This document shows, in pieces, positions 10,966 to 21,650 of a stretch of DNA of 64,000 nt. Positions within the stretch are counted from its first letter, which is position 1; every line of letters starts with the position of its first letter. The stretch is taken from assembly GCA_025267735.1 (NCBI GenBank), contig CM046298.1, positions 29,147,866-29,211,865 on the forward strand. The letters are read 5' to 3'. The position numbers and the translations under genes are program-made. The DNA is from Mactra quadrangularis (taxonomy: Eukaryota > Mollusca > Bivalvia > Venerida > Mactridae). The notes under the pieces are model-generated. The model was given only the letters and a program-made list of their open reading frames with translations, did no database searches and was not told the DNA's origin.

Positions 10966-11112
10966 TTAATTTTTATTTTTTTCATAAAAATTGGGTCAAA
11001 CTGCTATATAAAGCAAGTGAACAAAAACTTTTTTAATTTTTTTTTTCACTCGCTCGCCCCATTTTTTTCCAGAAAAATCCGTAGAACATATGATCAACTT
11101 GTTGTGGCCTAA
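10966..11112. mobile_element. Truncated inverted copy of the Harbinger-like MITE
   Basis: The right part matches the reverse complement of the 6320-6541 element: GGTCAAACTGCTATATAAAG, the A/T-rich tract, CACTCGCTCGCCCC and the terminus ending TTGTTGTGGCC at 11109, followed by TAA. The opposite terminus and the first GAGCGAGCGA block are missing. Confidence 0.65.
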
Positions 11113-11960
11113 CAAGTACTTAGAAAAATGTCATTGTGAATTGTTTTCATTTCAAATATTAGCAACAAGTAAAATTAGAACTCTAGAAATCGCCAGTTCT
11201 ATTCAGTATTTATGGTTTTATCCCAAAAGTAGGATTTCATATATCGATTCAACAGAGAAAGATTGGTCGGCATGCTTCAATGGTCAGATGAGAGCAAATA
11301 AAGGCTTTGAGCTTTTTATTTTATTTTAATCCAACATTTTTTTCTTGTAGATTCCCTAGATAACAATCATAAAATCATAGAGGTATTTCGTAAACTTTGG
11401 TTAAGATGAAATTTTAATTCTCTAAGTGAGTTCAGAAAATTTATTTTTAAGAGTGGTGCAGCCACAATTGACAATATCATTATCTGAACTCAAGAGTAGA
11501 AATAAGATATGTTACTCCAAAATTTACAAAAAAAAACTGTTTCTTTCATGCATTTTTTCTGTGTTCTGCTAGATCATTTTTTCCTCCATTTATCTTCTTT
11601 AGTAGTGTCATTTTTAATTTTTTTTAATTTTGCTACAATGAATATGTAAAATCTTACATTTTATCGTAAATTTTCATCCCATATTTTCATTATATATTTT
11701 CATCATTGTTTCACCATAAAGCATGAAAGAAAACAGTTCAAAGTAATGGAATTTAAAGAAATTATAACTTACACAAAAATGTATCTTCAAGACCATTTGA
11801 CTTCATGACATTTATATTGTAGATAAACATACAACTTCGTCAGTACCTATAATTGAAAAAGATTTAAAATTATAAAAATATCTATCCAAAACACTCTAAA
11901 ACATATTTCTTATCTAATATGATAACTCTAATTGCTCCAGAATTTTGTCTACAAAAAATT
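11113..11960. other. AT-rich non-coding stretch
   Basis: I see no gene, tRNA or clear repeat. Short open frames present are not distinctive. Confidence 0.5.
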
Positions 11961-12245
11961 GCCCAGCACACAACTCACAAGTCTACTGCTTGAGGGGTGG
12001 TGAGTTCAATTCCAAGGCAGGGCAAACTTACATGGAGTTTGGTCAGAAATGATTTCTACAGCCATTCCCCCTCCTACCACTGATACTAAATCATGTGGGA
12101 CAATTGTCAGTCAATGATGGAAGTAAGTGCCTTAATAACTGGTTAAGAGCTTTATCCAGAGATTTAGCATTTCCACCATGATATGAGTTGTATAATGAGT
12201 TGCTACAGCATAAAACCAAACAATGAAAGAACAACAACATCAACA
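11961..12245 (+). mobile_element. tRNA-derived SINE, type I body
   Basis: The head GCCCAGC...CAAGTCTACTGCTTGAGG and the B-box-like GAGTTCAATTCCAAGGC indicate a tRNA origin. The body contains CATTCCCCCTCCTACCACTG, CAGTCAATGATGGAAGTAAG and CCAGAGATTTAGC, and the tail GAGTTGCTACAGCATAAAACC runs into an A/C-rich end. The blocks occur in the same order in the copies at 20591 and 27213. Confidence 0.75.
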
Positions 12246-14573
12246 ATGTACATGTAATTGTTTCTTAGTTGTACAGCAGTATCAGTAAATACTCTCAATA
12301 AAAATAGATATCAGTATTGATGTTTTGGCATTAACAAACAAATAATGAGCATATAATAAATCAGCAGGGTTTATAAATGTGCCACAGACATCTTTATAAA
12401 ATTTAACAGTACATAGTGTTAAACAATAGAAATAATGTTGTACGGTTCATTCTGTGAACAAATGATATCATGTTTGCAGTTAATGATCCCAAACTAAACT
12501 GCTTGACCTTATTGTTAAAATAGCAATAGATATTTTAGGATAAGTAAGGCAGTTGACTATAGTTTTAGAATAAGCAATTCTCACCATTTTCAAACTTTTA
12601 TATACACAAATTAATAGTGAAAGAGAAAACAGAATTATTTATACAAAAATTAAACCAATGTTGGATCCAATATATTTCCAAGGGGGTCCTGGCAAAGAGC
12701 CTAGGAGGAATGGAATTCAAAGTCCAAAAGAAATAGTTTTAATCCCAGTTTTTAGTTAAAAAATCCAAGGTGGAGTAACTACTCATATTTAATGGTATAC
12801 AAATGTTGTAAACTTATTTCAAATCTAACCGAAGACAAAGTTGAACTTGTGATTCAAAGATAAATAATAAAAATAACATTTAACTGTAGATACATTAAGT
12901 TATAAATCAATTATGTAAACATGGAATGATACTTTTAATTTTGGACTTAAATTTGGACTCAACCTATTATGGGAAAACACTCAAGTCCAAGATGTCATGG
13001 CACACTTTCAAAGTATTTAATATTTATAGAAGCAAATAAAAGTTTTAGTGCTATTTAACACTATAATGGCATCTAACTACATGAAGACTTGTTTTGTATT
13101 GATGATAAGAGAAATCCTCTGAAAATATTCAACAATCCTGGTCTTGCCAAATATACTCTTCTTATGTTGGATTAACAAATCATGTTAAAAAATTCACCAT
13201 GCAGCAGATCTGATCAATAATCACAATTATATAAACAAACAATCTACTTACCAAGGTCTGGATGATGATAGGTCAGTCTTTAGTTCTCATTACATCTAGA
13301 TCATACATTGTTCTATGTGCTAGGACAACAAATATATGTACATGTAGTATAGTGTCGTGTATCAATCATGAAGTCTGTGAGACATGAAATAAACAAAGAT
13401 AAATATGGTTAGAATCTGTGCGACAAAAACAATATCAAACATACAAGAACAATAATTAATTAACTGTTGCATAGAGACAAATGCAGTCTGATGTTTAACT
13501 TTGAGCATTCATACTATACAAAATGATTTATTACATTCATATTGCTTTCACAATCGTATTATAAATAGATACGCTGAAACTACATAGAGTCGGTCTAAAC
13601 ATGGTCATATTTGATTAGAACTGACCAGTACAAATCCAGCCACAAGAACGCACAAACATTTTTATAATCGTACATATCATCACCTTACAACACATCGTAA
13701 CACAAATGTTGGTAAAATATCTTAGCATCCAGTAATATCACAGGGTACTATCATAACTGGAAACCTGGTTCTTCATAAAGAGTCAATCCAGCCTCGCATC
13801 ATTGAATTGCTAAACAATTTAAAATCACTATATTGATCCCACTTTAAGTTTCACAAATCCAATTGAAAACTCGTTTGCACGATTTCCATTTCACCCTCCA
13901 GAAATTTAATTAGCAAGCACCTAAACGCAATAAAATCCAATCGAAAATTCAAAATTTCAAAATGTCTTACCACTTTGAATGTATCCAAACGACTGATTTT
14001 GCAGGTGCGAGCTTTACCTGACGTAAAAAAACCAACACCTTCCATTCAAAACAACAATACTTGCTAGATAAAGAAATATTGTATTGTATTGTATTCAGAC
14101 AACGCTATTGTTTAGGTTACAATACAATGCACGAAAAAGGTTTGCTCATAAATCTCGACCAATCAGAATGCATTTTGGAAAAATTACCGTTATTGAACAA
14201 GAAATTTATATTTGCTGATCTCTAAAAATTGACCACAGGGCAATTTACTAAGTCTTTACCGACTTAATGGTACATTTGCGAATAAAATCATGCAACACTT
14301 CGCCAGACGTTAAACACACAAAACACCCGCACTAAGTCACCTTCAAGTTTCCACGTGGTAGATTCACGTGGTAGACACACCTGTTTAAATGTTTAAATAT
14401 ATCTAATATATTTAAATCATTACACAATGCTTTTTAAAATATCAACTCCAATTTATGCTTCATATGGTATAAATAAAACACAACTGTATTTATGATTAGA
14501 ACATTAATTGAGACATAATTTTTAGAAATAAAGCTTACCTCAGTATTTGTATTACATCCACAACTATACACCA
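12246..14573. other. AT-rich non-coding DNA with possible minus-strand splice donors
   Basis: No protein gene is supported. On the minus strand there are good 5' splice-donor matches: ACCTTG|GTAAGT at about 13252 and CTGAG|GTAAGC at about 14537. A short methionine-initiated run before CAG|GTAAAG lies at about 14018-14045. These could mark untranslated or first exons of a minus-strand gene running toward position 1, but no coding exon confirms it. Confidence 0.3.
14352..14370. promoter_or_regulatory. Tandem CACGTG E-boxes
   Basis: CACGTG occurs at 14352-14357 and again at 14365-14370 within a 13-bp tandem repeat (CACGTGGTAGA twice). CACGTG is the core site of bHLH-zip factors. It sits near the minus-strand donor candidates, so a promoter role is possible but unproven. 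Confidence 0.4.
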
Positions 14574-14784
14574 CAATAGACTATATCCGGAATTCAAATA
14601 TTTGGGTTTTTCCATGTAGGTACAAACAAACTTTCACTGTTACAATGAAAACACGTGTACAAAGAACAATAGATTTTAATCCATATTTCGTGATTTTCAT
14701 CAATAATGTGTAACAAACTTTGTTTGTACCTACATCGCACGGACGGAAAATCCCACAAATTTGAGTTCCGAATTAAGTCTATTG
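14574..14784. mobile_element. Inverted-repeat element, arms about 60 nt
   Basis: The left arm 14574-14633 (CAATAGACT ... GTAGGTACAAACAAA) is the imperfect reverse complement of the right arm 14708-14784 (TTTGTTTGTACCTACAT ... AGTCTATTG). The loop is about 75 nt. There is no clear target duplication. A related half-copy lies at 3887-3950. Confidence 0.65.
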
Positions 14785-14929
14785 AGGTCACTGAACTAGA
14801 GGCCACGAAAAACCCGTGATTCTCGCACACTGTACTAGGTGTATGTATTCGACAAAATAGCCCTACACACTCACTCCAATACACTGAGCTTATTGCTCTA
14901 CATTTTAAACAGTCGCAAAAATTTAGGAC

Positions 14930-15166
14930 AATAGTATTTTGCTCTTACCCTTATTTTTTTTTGTAATTTTTGCACCACCATCCCCCACACTTGACAATCC
15001 TGTAACTTGCATTTATTATGTTTGTAGTTATAAAAATCAATTTGTAACTTTTATAATTATAAATTATACCGACATGTTGTATTCATGTATTTATGTTATA
15101 ATTTATTCACATGTATTTACAATGTAAACTGTGACATAATAAAAGATATGTTCTGTTCTGTTCTGG
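14930..15166 (+). mobile_element. Possible 3' end of a non-LTR retrotransposon
   Basis: An AT-rich stretch ends with AATAAA near 15137 and then a short tandem tail of TGTTC units (to about 15166). A poly(A) signal followed by a short microsatellite tail is usual for LINE 3' ends. No reverse-transcriptase frame is present, so only the 3' end would be here. Confidence 0.35.
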
Positions 15167-15743
15167 TCAGTATATCAATTCAATTGAGGTTAAAATACAA
15201 AATTCTTGTGACGTCACTCGGGGAACCGCTCGGGTGATTCCGTACAATGATAACCATACACGGAATTTTATTGTACTTTCAGTTTTAGGAATAAATGTTA
15301 CATGCGAACTATCTCGGTCTTTCTACTAGCATAATCTTAATCGTTCACGAAACTTAGTATTAGTTAAGTCTAACTTAATTAAAGTCTCTCCGATTTGTAA
15401 AAGCTACCACGCTGAGAATGCCAGTATCAAAATGCATTAAATTAATAACTTATAGTTTTCTTTTCCAAAACAATTCCAGCAAATGTATTTTTTTTTATCG
15501 TTAGCTCCAATTTTTTCCCCGAAAAATTGAATCAAATGGTTACCTAAGTTAAATATTTTTATGAATGTACAAAAGATTCAGAGCAAAACATCTACACCAC
15601 ACAGTCTCTTAAATAAGAAAATGTGAAAATACTACGGTTCTATAGATTTAAAGCATAAAAGGACAGGCCATGTCAACATTCTAGTCGATACGTATAAGGG
15701 AACATGCTTTTATTAGGTATATATCCCAGAAAATTGTTCTTAC
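15167..15743. other. Non-coding stretch
   Basis: I see no gene or repeat with clear structure. Confidence 0.5.
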
Positions 15744-16118
15744 TGCAACCCAATAAAAACCCATGGTCCTAACTGAAATTCGAACCCACAATCTCTCGAG
15801 TCGTAAGTGGATACTCTACTATGTTGCCATAAAAGATAGCGTGACGGCAAGGGAGTACTAGCGCAGTATTATACCTCTGCTACACACACACCCTCCTTAA
15901 CAGAATTCGTCCTCGAATTCTTGGAGCTTGATTGTCTGTGGGACTATCTAGGAGTGTAATCATACAATTCCTAGTGGGTTATTTACGTTGGGCGCCAAAT
16001 GTAACCCGATAAAAATTCATGGTCCGAAATGAGATTCGAACCCATGATCTCTCGAGTCGTAAGCGGACACTATCACGTCGCCAAAGCTAGCTTTTCACAA
16101 TGACTTTTTACATTTACA
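15744..16118 (-). mobile_element. Miniature LTR element (TRIM-like) with tRNA-like LTRs
   Basis: On the minus strand the order is LTR, primer site, about 110 bp, polypurine tract, LTR. The downstream LTR is 15744-15890 (147 bp, TG...CA). The upstream LTR starts at 16000 on the plus map and is similar for about 100 bp; its outer end is diverged or truncated. The primer site TGGCGCCCAACGT (15985-15997) follows the LTR end after two bases and complements the 3' end of tRNA-Lys. The tract TTAAGGAGGG abuts the other LTR. There is no coding space, which fits the TRIM class. Both LTRs contain GGGTTCGAAT, a Pol III B-box. Confidence 0.65.
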
Positions 16119-16594
16119 AAAAAAATCGAGGATAATATCCCGTTAAGATGGTAAATTGAGCCCCTATATATGTAAATATTATGTCAGTCCCAGATCACTT
16201 ATACGCTTGAAATAAACCCAAAGACGCTCATTAATTCTACCACGTAATCTCTATATCCAGTATAGATACAGCACCAATTTTTGCCATTTTATTCAACTCG
16301 TCTATTATTTATTGGAGAATTAGTTTACACTTGGTTGCACGTTTAAAGGGAAACAACTCCTACAACTTTACTAGACATTTTACAAAACATCGCTTTAAGT
16401 TTAATATACAACAGCGGATTTCCGATTTAGGTCTATTTAAGGGACTTGAATTCAAATGACAAGAACAATGTTTTGAAATTTATAATTCATGCATTCTTAT
16501 TTCTCCAGTATTACAATATCCCATTTCTAAATTATCTTGATGTCCGATTACTTTCCTGCACATTTTAAAAAATAAAGAAAAATTTAAAAAAGCA
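16119..16594. other. Non-coding stretch
   Basis: No supported gene or repeat. The minus-strand open frame running through here and the neighbouring G-run has no protein-like features. Confidence 0.5.
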
Positions 16595-16840
16595 AGGCCG
16601 GATCCAGGATTTCTTTCTAGGGGGGGGGGGGGGTCCTGAACTTTACATTTTACAGGGAAATGCAACATATTAATAGAAATGACTACATAACCATTAAATC
16701 TAAGACCGATAAAAAAATGCTTCATGCTTCTAAAAATGGCTTACAGTCAAGAAATACACAAATGGACAGGTATATTTTCCAAAATCTAGGGGAGAGGGTC
16801 CGGACCCCCCTGACCCCCCGCTTGATCCACCCAAGAAATG
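16595..16840. repeat. Short dispersed repeat with G14 run and GGATCC-type ends
   Basis: The left end has GGCCGGATCCAGGATTTC then 14 consecutive G (16620-16633). The right end has AGGGGAGAGGGTCCGGACCCCC and CCCCCGCTTGATCCACCC. The ends resemble each other in inverted sense (GGATCCAGG versus TTGATCCA). Similar GGATCC/poly-G ends are familiar from short repeats of marine invertebrates, but I cannot name the family. Confidence 0.4.
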
Positions 16841-17603
16841 AGAAATACGATATACAAATGTATTTCATTTATATGATTGGCATTTTTAAAACTAAATATG
16901 ACATATAACGAATGTAGATTCTGATTAAAAAAATATATATAATAAAGATAATTTTTCATTTTTATCCTTTTTAAATTCTAATTGTAATCAATACAGTGTA
17001 TGCTTTGCAACATAAGTATGAAAAAACGTAAGGGCGTTACCCAAGCAATACCCAAGGAAATAAAGCATTACTAAAAACGTTTATCTGTAAGTCAATATTA
17101 TCCTCAATGTCCTTATATATTTACGAACATATCATAATTTGTACAAATGAGATTTTCTTACTACGATGGATTTGTTAAGAAATATGGAATGCGGAAACAC
17201 ATTGTCCAACCCATGATCACATAATAGTTAAAAATATCTTGCAATATGATAATATAATTAGCGTGTTTGTGATTGAAAGATCAACCATTTGTTTAACTTA
17301 AGATTGATCATACATTGTATTTTCAAGATAATTATGATTAGCTAATGTGTTGGTTATTTCTAGCATGAATCGTTCCTTTATTTCAACCCCTTAGTTACCA
17401 GGGTTCTTAATTACTGGGGGATTATCTTTAATTATATTCAATGAAGTATTTTTAGGATTTAATAATAACGCGTTGGCAAGATAACTTTTCATTCATTAGC
17501 ATGTATCATACATGTATCTACACGTATGATAATATTTACAATGAATTATCCATTAGTATATATTACAGTATACAAATAAATACATGTTCTTAAATAGTTA
17601 TAT
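16841..17603. other. AT-rich non-coding stretch
   Basis: Nothing distinctive seen. Confidence 0.5.
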
Positions 17604-17673
17604 TGTTGTTGTTGCTGTTGTTGTTGTTACCCTTGTCGAACAGAGCGAAAGCGAAAGTTGTTAGACAAGGGTA
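17604..17673. repeat. GTT microsatellite next to a 46-bp inverted-end segment
   Basis: A (GTT)n tract with one interruption (17604-17628) abuts TACCCTTGTC ... GACAAGGGTA (17628-17673). The two 10-bp ends are perfect inverted repeats around a purine-rich core with two GCGAAAG units. Confidence 0.6.
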
Positions 17674-17845
17674 AACAGCATAAGTAATATCTCATATGCC
17701 TATATATCATGGTCATATTTGATATCGTCAACATGGAACATTACTATGAACACATGTAACTTTGTGTTTGTTACAATATATGTGAACAAATTTTAAGAAA
17801 ATTTTAAAACGTGTTACTCTTTGGTAGCTATTAACGGTCCATTTG

Positions 17846-17948
17846 ATTTCAGTGATTTTTTGCCTCAACGAAATAGATAACTCCGTCTTATTTCAGTGAT
17901 TTTGCCTCAACGACATAGATAACTCCGTCTAATTCTAGTGATTTTGCC
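17846..17948. repeat. Tandem repeat, unit about 43 bp, 2.4 copies
   Basis: Units starting ATTTCAGTGATTTT and ending ATAGATAACTCCGTCT lie at 17846-17889 and 17890-17931, with a partial third unit to 17948. Confidence 0.75.
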
Positions 17949-18354
17949 GCAAAATTATATACATATTATATTCTTTTATATTGGCGAGTATTTGTGTTAG
18001 ATATGAACAGCATCATAGTTTAAGTCGTTTTCCTTAACAGTTTCTTAAATGTCTTTGGCAATTAACGTGTTTTTCTGCCTGGGAGCCAGTCGTGTTTTCT
18101 GTACAATATGCATCTGCGAACTTTGTGTACGTAAATATCGCTGACTGAGCGAAACGTCAGGACATGCACGCGTACACGGACAAGGGACATAAAACTATGG
18201 AATACCGGCCTTACCCATGAAAAATGAAACGAAGCATTATATATGCAAACTCCCAAATCATCATCGATGCATATAATTTAAACCACAATACATGAATCAA
18301 ACTTTAGTTACATTGAAATTACTACTCGTATTGGTACTACATGATCAGAATCCA
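17949..18354. other. Non-coding stretch
   Basis: No gene or repeat is supported. A 64-codon minus-strand open frame here has no recognisable feature. Confidence 0.5.
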
Positions 18355-18638
18355 GGTCGGAAACGCAGTTGGTAGCGCATCGGGATTTCGAATCTAGTAT
18401 CCCGAGGGAGTACGGGTTCGAATCCCACACAGGGAGGTTATACCCTTTCATGAAAATTTGACAATAGTGTCAATTTTCCTCAGCTTATACTGTATATGGA
18501 GAAGTTTCTTGTGAAAGGGTAGGTGCGTACTGATTATAGACAGGGTTCAGGAAAGCTAGGTAAGGTGCACTGGACGCCGTTATATGACCTATACAATGTG
18601 TTGCTACAACGTTAAACCCAACAAATAAGTAAATAAGC
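18355..18638 (+). mobile_element. tRNA-derived SINE, type II body
   Basis: The A-box-like GCAGTTGGTAGCGCATCGGG and B-box GGGTTCGAATCCC give a tRNA-like head. The body is different from the other SINEs here (TTTGACAATAGTGTCAATTT, GAAAGGGTAGGTGCGTACTG). The tail is shared with them (CGCCGTTATATGACCTATAC, GTTGCTACAACGTTAAACCC) and ends in AAATAAGTAAATAAGC. A diverged minus-strand copy lies at 23099-23284. Confidence 0.75.
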
Positions 18639-19153
18639 ATCATCAGAGTTTTCTCAAAGTTTTATATGTTCAATAACTTTTGGCGGACACCGTATCATGA
18701 CAATCGTTATATAATTCAATGGCAGTTTGTAGTAAACATAGTCAAATACAAGCAGTCACACACACCAGCTTGAAACATTAATTGAAAATAAACAATTCCA
18801 GTCATATGTGACAGTTTAATGGACTTTGTGCTAATTTTTGTGTATGATTACATGTCGCTTGCCTGACCAGATTGAAATAATTTGGAATGTTTGAACGGAC
18901 TGAAATAATGGAGTTAAAATAGTCGAGAAAATATTATTAGTTTTTAACATCGGAGCCTAGTTACGTAAAGTTCCGTTTTTTACGACTATCAAATTCGATG
19001 AGCTACACAGCAAAATGGTCTTGACATTGAAGACATTTTTTTATCTAAAATTAAAGATTTTACTTCAAAGTTGATGTTAATATTAAAACTTTTGTGAAAT
19101 TATTTAAAATCAAATATTTGTGCGTGTGACATATACGTGTAAACGAATCAAAA

Positions 19154-20533
19154 ATGAAAAATGAAAGCAACTGGAATTGGAGTAAATCGTTGACGTTTAG
19201 CGCAGCGAAGCCAAGAATGGCAGTTCGGGACTGGCCCGGATGTGTGTATATTTTACCTCTCCCTCCAAAAACTAATTACGCAATAGCTGCAGAATGGATT
19301 TGGGCAATATTTCCCGCCATGTGGATTCTACTAGGTACGACTGGTAACTTCCTTTCTAGCGTAGTAATTTTTAGACGCTACAGGAAGTTGTCGTCTACAG
19401 CTCTGTTTTTACTTATTCTAGCCTTAACTGATACAGTGTTTCTGTTAAATGAACCGTTAAAACATTTGTTATACACCATAGCCGACATTGATGTCAGATC
19501 TTCAGGAAAATACGCTTGTAAAATTTTACAATTTCTGACTTTTGCTACCTTTCATTTATCCGCTTGGATTTTGGTTTTGGTCACACTGGAACGTGTGATT
19601 TGTATCACGTGGCCTCACAAAGTGAAAATATTTGCCACCGAAAAGAACGCTGCGAGAATAATCACCAGTATTGTGGTTTTAGTTTTTGTCATTAATTCGC
19701 ATGAACTCTACGGATTCGACGTCGTAATCTATGGGACAAATACCACCCTGACCAGCAAGGCGTGTGCAGCCACGCCAGGGTCATATGCTACTTTTTATGT
19801 ACATCAATGGTTTTGTATTCATTTTGTGTTTGGATATTTGACCCCTTTTCTGTGTATCGTTATTGGAAACGTCATAGTTTTACGAGGTCTTAGACAAATG
19901 AACAGAGCAAGAAAAAGTTTACAAGAGAAAACGTATTTCCTTACTAAAACCGACCAATCAAAAAGCAGGACACAAAGAGGACAAACTCTCCTTAGAGATG
20001 ATCAAGTGAAGGACACAAAACAATTAAAACCGGTTAAAATTACTATGGACCAATCAAATGGAAGGTATCAAAGTCAACATCCAATCAAATATACTGATTC
20101 AAACGGCACACAAGAAATGAACCAATCACGTGACACAACACAAAATGAGCAGCCAATCAAAAACGTCAAATCGCCGCACAAATCGTCAAAACGGCAAGCA
20201 CGGACAAACAGATCTTTAACTATGATGTTATTGTTATTGAATACGATATTTTTCATTTCTCAAACACCATTGGCAGTGCTTTTAGTTTATATACCTTATG
20301 AAGAAGACAAAGTGAACAGTTTTGCATGTTCGGACATGATTCAATACATGGCCGGCGCAGAAAGGTTATATTTTTGGGCGGCGGTGACTCACAACTTTGC
20401 TTATATGAACGCATCCATCAATTTTATATTATATGTTATAAGCGGTACTGAGTTTAGAAAACAATTGATATTTTTAATGAAATGTTCTTCTAAAACAGTT
20501 GAAATTCATTCGCGGAGTCAAAGTTCTATGTAA
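19154..20533 (+). CDS. Class A (rhodopsin-like) G-protein-coupled receptor, single exon
   Basis: The 459-residue product has seven hydrophobic segments, about 47-73, 83-105, 122-150, 168-182, 215-245, 355-382 and 405-432. Class A landmarks are present: GN at 64-65 (TM1), LALTD at 89-93 with D93 (TM2), C122 at the start of TM3, ERV at 146-148 in the DRY position, P231 in TM5, P372 in TM6 and N423-x-x-x-Y427 in TM7. Odd points: the TM6 toggle is SQTP with Gln in place of the usual Trp, and TM7 reads NFILY instead of NPxxY. The third intracellular loop (about 247-352) is long, polar and loosely repetitive. Possible N-glycosylation lies at N3 and N196. AATAAA follows 10 bases after the stop. It probably acts at the plasma membrane; peptide or chemosensory ligand is unknown. 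Lineage-specific intron-less receptors are common in molluscs. Confidence 0.88.
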   Translation: MKNESNWNWSKSLTFSAAKPRMAVRDWPGCVYILPLPPKTNYAIAAEWIWAIFPAMWILLGTTGNFLSSVVIFRRYRKLSSTALFLLILALTDTVFLLNEPLKHLLYTIADIDVRSSGKYACKILQFLTFATFHLSAWILVLVTLERVICITWPHKVKIFATEKNAARIITSIVVLVFVINSHELYGFDVVIYGTNTTLTSKACAATPGSYATFYVHQWFCIHFVFGYLTPFLCIVIGNVIVLRGLRQMNRARKSLQEKTYFLTKTDQSKSRTQRGQTLLRDDQVKDTKQLKPVKITMDQSNGRYQSQHPIKYTDSNGTQEMNQSRDTTQNEQPIKNVKSPHKSSKRQARTNRSLTMMLLLLNTIFFISQTPLAVLLVYIPYEEDKVNSFACSDMIQYMAGAERLYFWAAVTHNFAYMNASINFILYVISGTEFRKQLIFLMKCSSKTVEIHSRSQSSM

Positions 20534-20542
20534 ACATTTTTT

Positions 20543-20548
20543 AATAAA
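20543..20548 (+). terminator. Poly(A) signal of the receptor gene
   Basis: AATAAA begins ten bases after the TAA stop of the receptor gene. It is the canonical cleavage/polyadenylation hexamer. Confidence 0.6.
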
Positions 20549-20590
20549 GTCCAATGGATTTCACTAGTATGCTTATAAATAGACAAAGCC

Positions 20591-20867
20591 GCCCGTCTAG
20601 CTCAGTTGGTAGCACGCAAGTCTACTGATCGAGGGGCCGTGGGTTTGATTCCTGGGCGGGTCTATACTTTCGTATTTTTAAGGCAATTCGTCCTCCTACC
20701 ATTGATTCAGGTGTCAGTCACTGACGCAAGTATGCGCTATGCAGTTGGTTAACAGCCGAATCCAGAGATTTAGCCTTTCCAGGAACAGTGAGTATGTTGA
20801 CTGACCGCCGATATGTGATCTTTAATGTGTTGCCACTGCGTTAACCCCCCCCCGACCCAAAAAAATT
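20591..20867 (+). mobile_element. tRNA-derived SINE, type I body, near full length
   Basis: The head GCCCGTCTAGCTCAGTTGGT is a clear A-box and GGGTTTGATTCCTGGGCGGG a B-box. Body blocks include TCAGTCACTGACGCAAG, CCAGAGATTTAGCC and CTGACCGCCGATATG. The tail TGTGTTGCCACTGCGTTAACC runs into C9 and an A-run. It lies just downstream of the receptor gene. Confidence 0.8.
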
Positions 20868-21556
20868 TCTATAATATCATTATATATGATCATTGTTTAT
20901 ATTAGATTTGGGGTCAATGACCTCTTCCAATAGTATGGTAAACCGCTATATGACGTGTTTATAACAGAGATCTGATCATTTGAACACGCTGCAGATCATC
21001 TGAAACTTACTAAAATTAAGGTCTACCATGCCTACTCAAAAATCAATGTATTGAAATACAGAAAGACTTTCGTGCACATTGAAAACTAACAAATGCATAT
21101 CAATGATTACTCCTTACACGTTAGACTCAAGTACGAATCGAGCAGGGCAAAAAATGCGGGCGAAGTGTTTATTCTACCCTGTATTTCTAACAAATATTGT
21201 AAGAATTTATTTAACTCTTCTTGCCGTACAAAAGCTTAAATAACAGTTTTTTCCCTGTAAACTTAGAATAATAATTCTGTAGGTTCATAAGTGTGGTTAA
21301 ATATGATAATTATGGTAAAATAATGTAAAACAATTTAAACTTCAAGTGAAAATATGAGTGAACGCAGTATCATTACATTTAAGAGACGAGTCAGATGACG
21401 GAACTACTTTTATCGCCTAGAAATTGACTGCATAGTAAATCAGAGACATGTGCATGTATCAATCCGCAGGTTAAACTGGTCAGGCATTTTCGTCGATAGT
21501 TTTCGATTTGTGGTATAACTTAAGCCTTTCGGCGATATCGCCGAAAGTCTAATAAC
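20868..21556. other. AT-rich non-coding stretch
   Basis: No gene or RNA recognised. Confidence 0.5.
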
Positions 21557-21650
21557 TCGATTCAGGAACAGTGAGTAGGATGACTGACCGCCGTTAAATG
21601 ACCTATAAAATGTGTTGCAACGGCGTTTAACACAACAAACAAACAAACAA
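21557..21650 (+). repeat. SINE 3' fragment
   Basis: CGATTCAGGAACAGTGAGTA, CTGACCGCCGTTAAATGACC and GTGTTGCAACGGCGTTTAAC match the 3' half of the SINEs here. It ends in (AAAC)n. The tRNA head is absent, a 5' truncation typical of retroposition. Confidence 0.75.

Noticed and set aside
13851..14045. 64-codon minus-strand protein gene
   Set aside because: No domain; a splice donor lies 28 bases after the start codon, so at most the first few codons could be an exon.
14594..14884. 96-codon minus-strand open frame
   Set aside because: It largely overlaps the inverted-repeat element 14574-14784 and has no domain.
18355..18440. tRNA gene
   Set aside because: Extra bases between the anticodon region and T-arm, no acceptor stem pairing, and a SINE body follows.
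20591..20662. tRNA gene
   Set aside because: The head has A- and B-boxes but no paired acceptor stem and continues into a SINE body.
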